NCBI GenBank assembly: GCA_037447605.1
Contig: CM074805.1
Span: 3,316,900-3,380,899 of the forward strand
Direction: 5' to 3'
DNA length: 64,000 nt
Source of the DNA: Zygnema circumcarinatum
Taxonomy: Eukaryota; Streptophyta; Zygnematophyceae; Zygnematales; Zygnemataceae
Part shown: positions 62,820 through 64,000 of the stretch, piece by piece
How the letters are laid out: the number at the start of each line of letters is the position of its first letter
How positions within the stretch are numbered: position 1 is the stretch's first letter
Translations under genes and position numbers: made by a program
The notes under the pieces: generated by a model
What the model was told of the DNA's origin: nothing
What the model saw: only the letters and a program-made list of their open reading frames with translations
Database searches by the model: none

Positions 62820-62902
62820 AACAGTACGAATAGTAAGGACTGTGTGCCTCCACATGTGAGTTCCGTCACCGTCCCGGCCGTGGGAGTGACGTGGTACGCG
62901 AC

Positions 62903-63390
62903 GTACAGTAGGACCCCATCATATTTTCCACCTCCAAAAGTGCGTCACCAATAAATTCGCACCAATATTGCCGAAACCACTTTTTTGTACGGGAACTTTG
63001 TGTTAGCCGACTATCCGTACTATTCGTACTAGCCGTTCTAACCGTACTAGCCGTACTAGCTGTACTAGCCGTTACGGGCTTACGCAAAACTCACCGAATC
63101 TCCCCGCACGAGCCGGCGTACGAGGCGCTCGCTCTTCTCCCGTTCTTCGTGGCTTCGATACGATACTACACGATACGATACAAACCGATACGGCACTAGC
63201 CGTACTAGCCGTATGAGATGTGATAGCGATATGAAAGAAAACGATACGATACGATACGTACAGACTTACATGAACTCTGACATAATTCCGCTCACCTATT
63301 GGTAACACGGACCTTATATTTGCCAAAAACAATATTTTCGCCGGATATTTGCTAAAACCAGGTGGAAAATATGATGGGGTCCTACTGTAC
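62903..63390. mobile_element. MITE-like inverted-repeat element, copy B
   Basis: A 488-bp unit bounded by a perfect 31-bp terminal inverted repeat (62903-62933 and 63360-63390), starting GTACAGTAGGACCCCATC. The interior follows the same order as copy A: TTTTTTGTACGGGAAC near the left end and CTATTGGTAACACGG near the right end. A stretch of TAGCCGTAC and GATACGATAC units fills the middle. Confidence 0.8.
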
Positions 63391-63494
63391 AATAGACCCC
63401 CCCAATATTTTCGCCCCTCTTATTTTCGCTACCCAATATTTTCGCCCTGATTTTGCCAAAACCCCTTTTTTGTACGGTAAGGCTGTGTTAGCCA
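63391..63494. mobile_element. MITE-like element, copy C (left-end fragment)
   Basis: About 104 bp resembling only the left end of copies A and B: a GACCCCC end, TATTTTCGCCC, then TTTTTTGTACGGTAAG and GTGTTAGCC. It stops where copy D begins, so it looks truncated by that insertion or by recombination. Confidence 0.6.
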
Positions 63495-64000
63495 TACAGT
63501 AGGACCCCGTCATATTTTCCACCTACATTTGGCAAAAATCGGGCGAAAATATTGTATTTGGCAAATATAAGGTCCGTGTTACCAATAGGCGAGCGGAATT
63601 ATGTTAGAGTTCATGTGTGTCCGTACGTATCGTATCTTATCGTATCGTATCGTTTTCTGTCATATCGCACCGCATCGTGCCGTATCGGTATCGTAGCTAA
63701 TCGCATACAGTACATGAAGCACGCCTTAGCGTATACTGAGGCAGCAACCCAAAAAGCTTCGAGCCCGTAACGGCTACTACAGCTCGTACGGCTAGTACGG
63801 ATAGTACCGTATCGGGGCGTGTCGTATCGTATCGAAAACAAGAAGAAGTGGGGAAGAGCGAGCGCCTCTTACGGCGGCACGTGCGGGGAGAATAGGTGAG
63901 TTTTGCGTAAGCCCGTGACGGCTAGTACAGCTAGTACGGTTCGTACGGTTCGTACGGTTAGTACGAATAGTACGGCTAACACAAGTTACCGTACAAAAAG
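63495..64000. mobile_element. MITE-like element, copy D, inverted and cut by window end
   Basis: Starts TACAGTAGGACCCCGTC and reads as the reverse complement of copy B: the right-end block (GGCAAATATAAGGTCCGTGTTACCAATAGG region at 63560-63589) comes first, and the window ends inside the complement of the left-end block (GTTACCGTACAAAAAG). The terminal repeat of the far end lies off the window. Confidence 0.65.

Noticed and set aside
62179-63841. Short frames reading VRVHV..YVSYR repeatedly
   Set aside because: They are translations of the GATACGATAC and GTACGG repeat units within the inverted-repeat elements; not a transposase.

Overview
The window comes from a nuclear genome of the green lineage, most likely a streptophyte (early-diverging land plant or charophyte-grade alga). 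Evidence: intron-rich protein genes with plant-type membership (a SCAR/WAVE protein with the plant-type N-terminal domain, an AGD14-like ArfGAP, a NUDT14-like Nudix hydrolase, a plastid-targeted enolase, a plant subtilase, a GPI-anchored SPARK-like protein), proline-rich wall-protein sequence, and GC-rich promoter islands with G-boxes. The species cannot be named from sequence alone. A 10-N run at 19387-19396 marks an assembly gap.

Layout. 258-782 (+): last two exons of a branched-chain 2-oxoacid dehydrogenase E2 gene. 3152-5075 (+): SPARK-like GPI-anchored protein with a proline-rich stalk. 6073-8563 (-): ADP-sugar-type Nudix hydrolase, 8 exons. 9338-13805 (-): plastid enolase, 8 exons. 15775-22512 (+): subtilisin-like protease carrying a ~317-residue extensin-like tail, 13 exons. 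23347-26939 (+): class IV aminotransferase-like PLP protein, 9 exons. 28035-28676 (-): unrecognised 213-residue protein. 30207-31060 (-): uncertain exons. 32076-40423 (-): giant SCAR/WAVE protein. 42226-48942 (-): AGD14-like ArfGAP, 13 exons. 49995-52019 (+): GRF/CCHC zinc-finger protein. 52428-54601 (-): METTL21-like methyltransferase. 54774-60650 (+): Uup-type ABCF ATPase with a plastid-like N-terminus, 12 exons. 61100-61903 (-): elongin C. 62386-64000: a cluster of miniature inverted-repeat elements.

Exon models were built by hand from splice sites; reading phase closes exactly across every junction in the Nudix, enolase, subtilase, aminotransferase, ArfGAP, methyltransferase, ABCF, GRF and elongin genes, which gives good confidence in those structures. 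The genes are a mixed housekeeping neighbourhood rather than one pathway, although SCAR (actin nucleation) and ArfGAP (vesicle traffic) are adjacent, and three genes encode wall- or surface-related or secreted products.

The most unusual items are the protease-extensin fusion, the 2056-residue SCAR homologue in which no C-terminal VCA module could be found, the bacterial Uup-type ABCF protein, two GC-AG introns, repeated GCCACGTGGC palindromes near gene starts, and the inverted-repeat element cluster at the right end.
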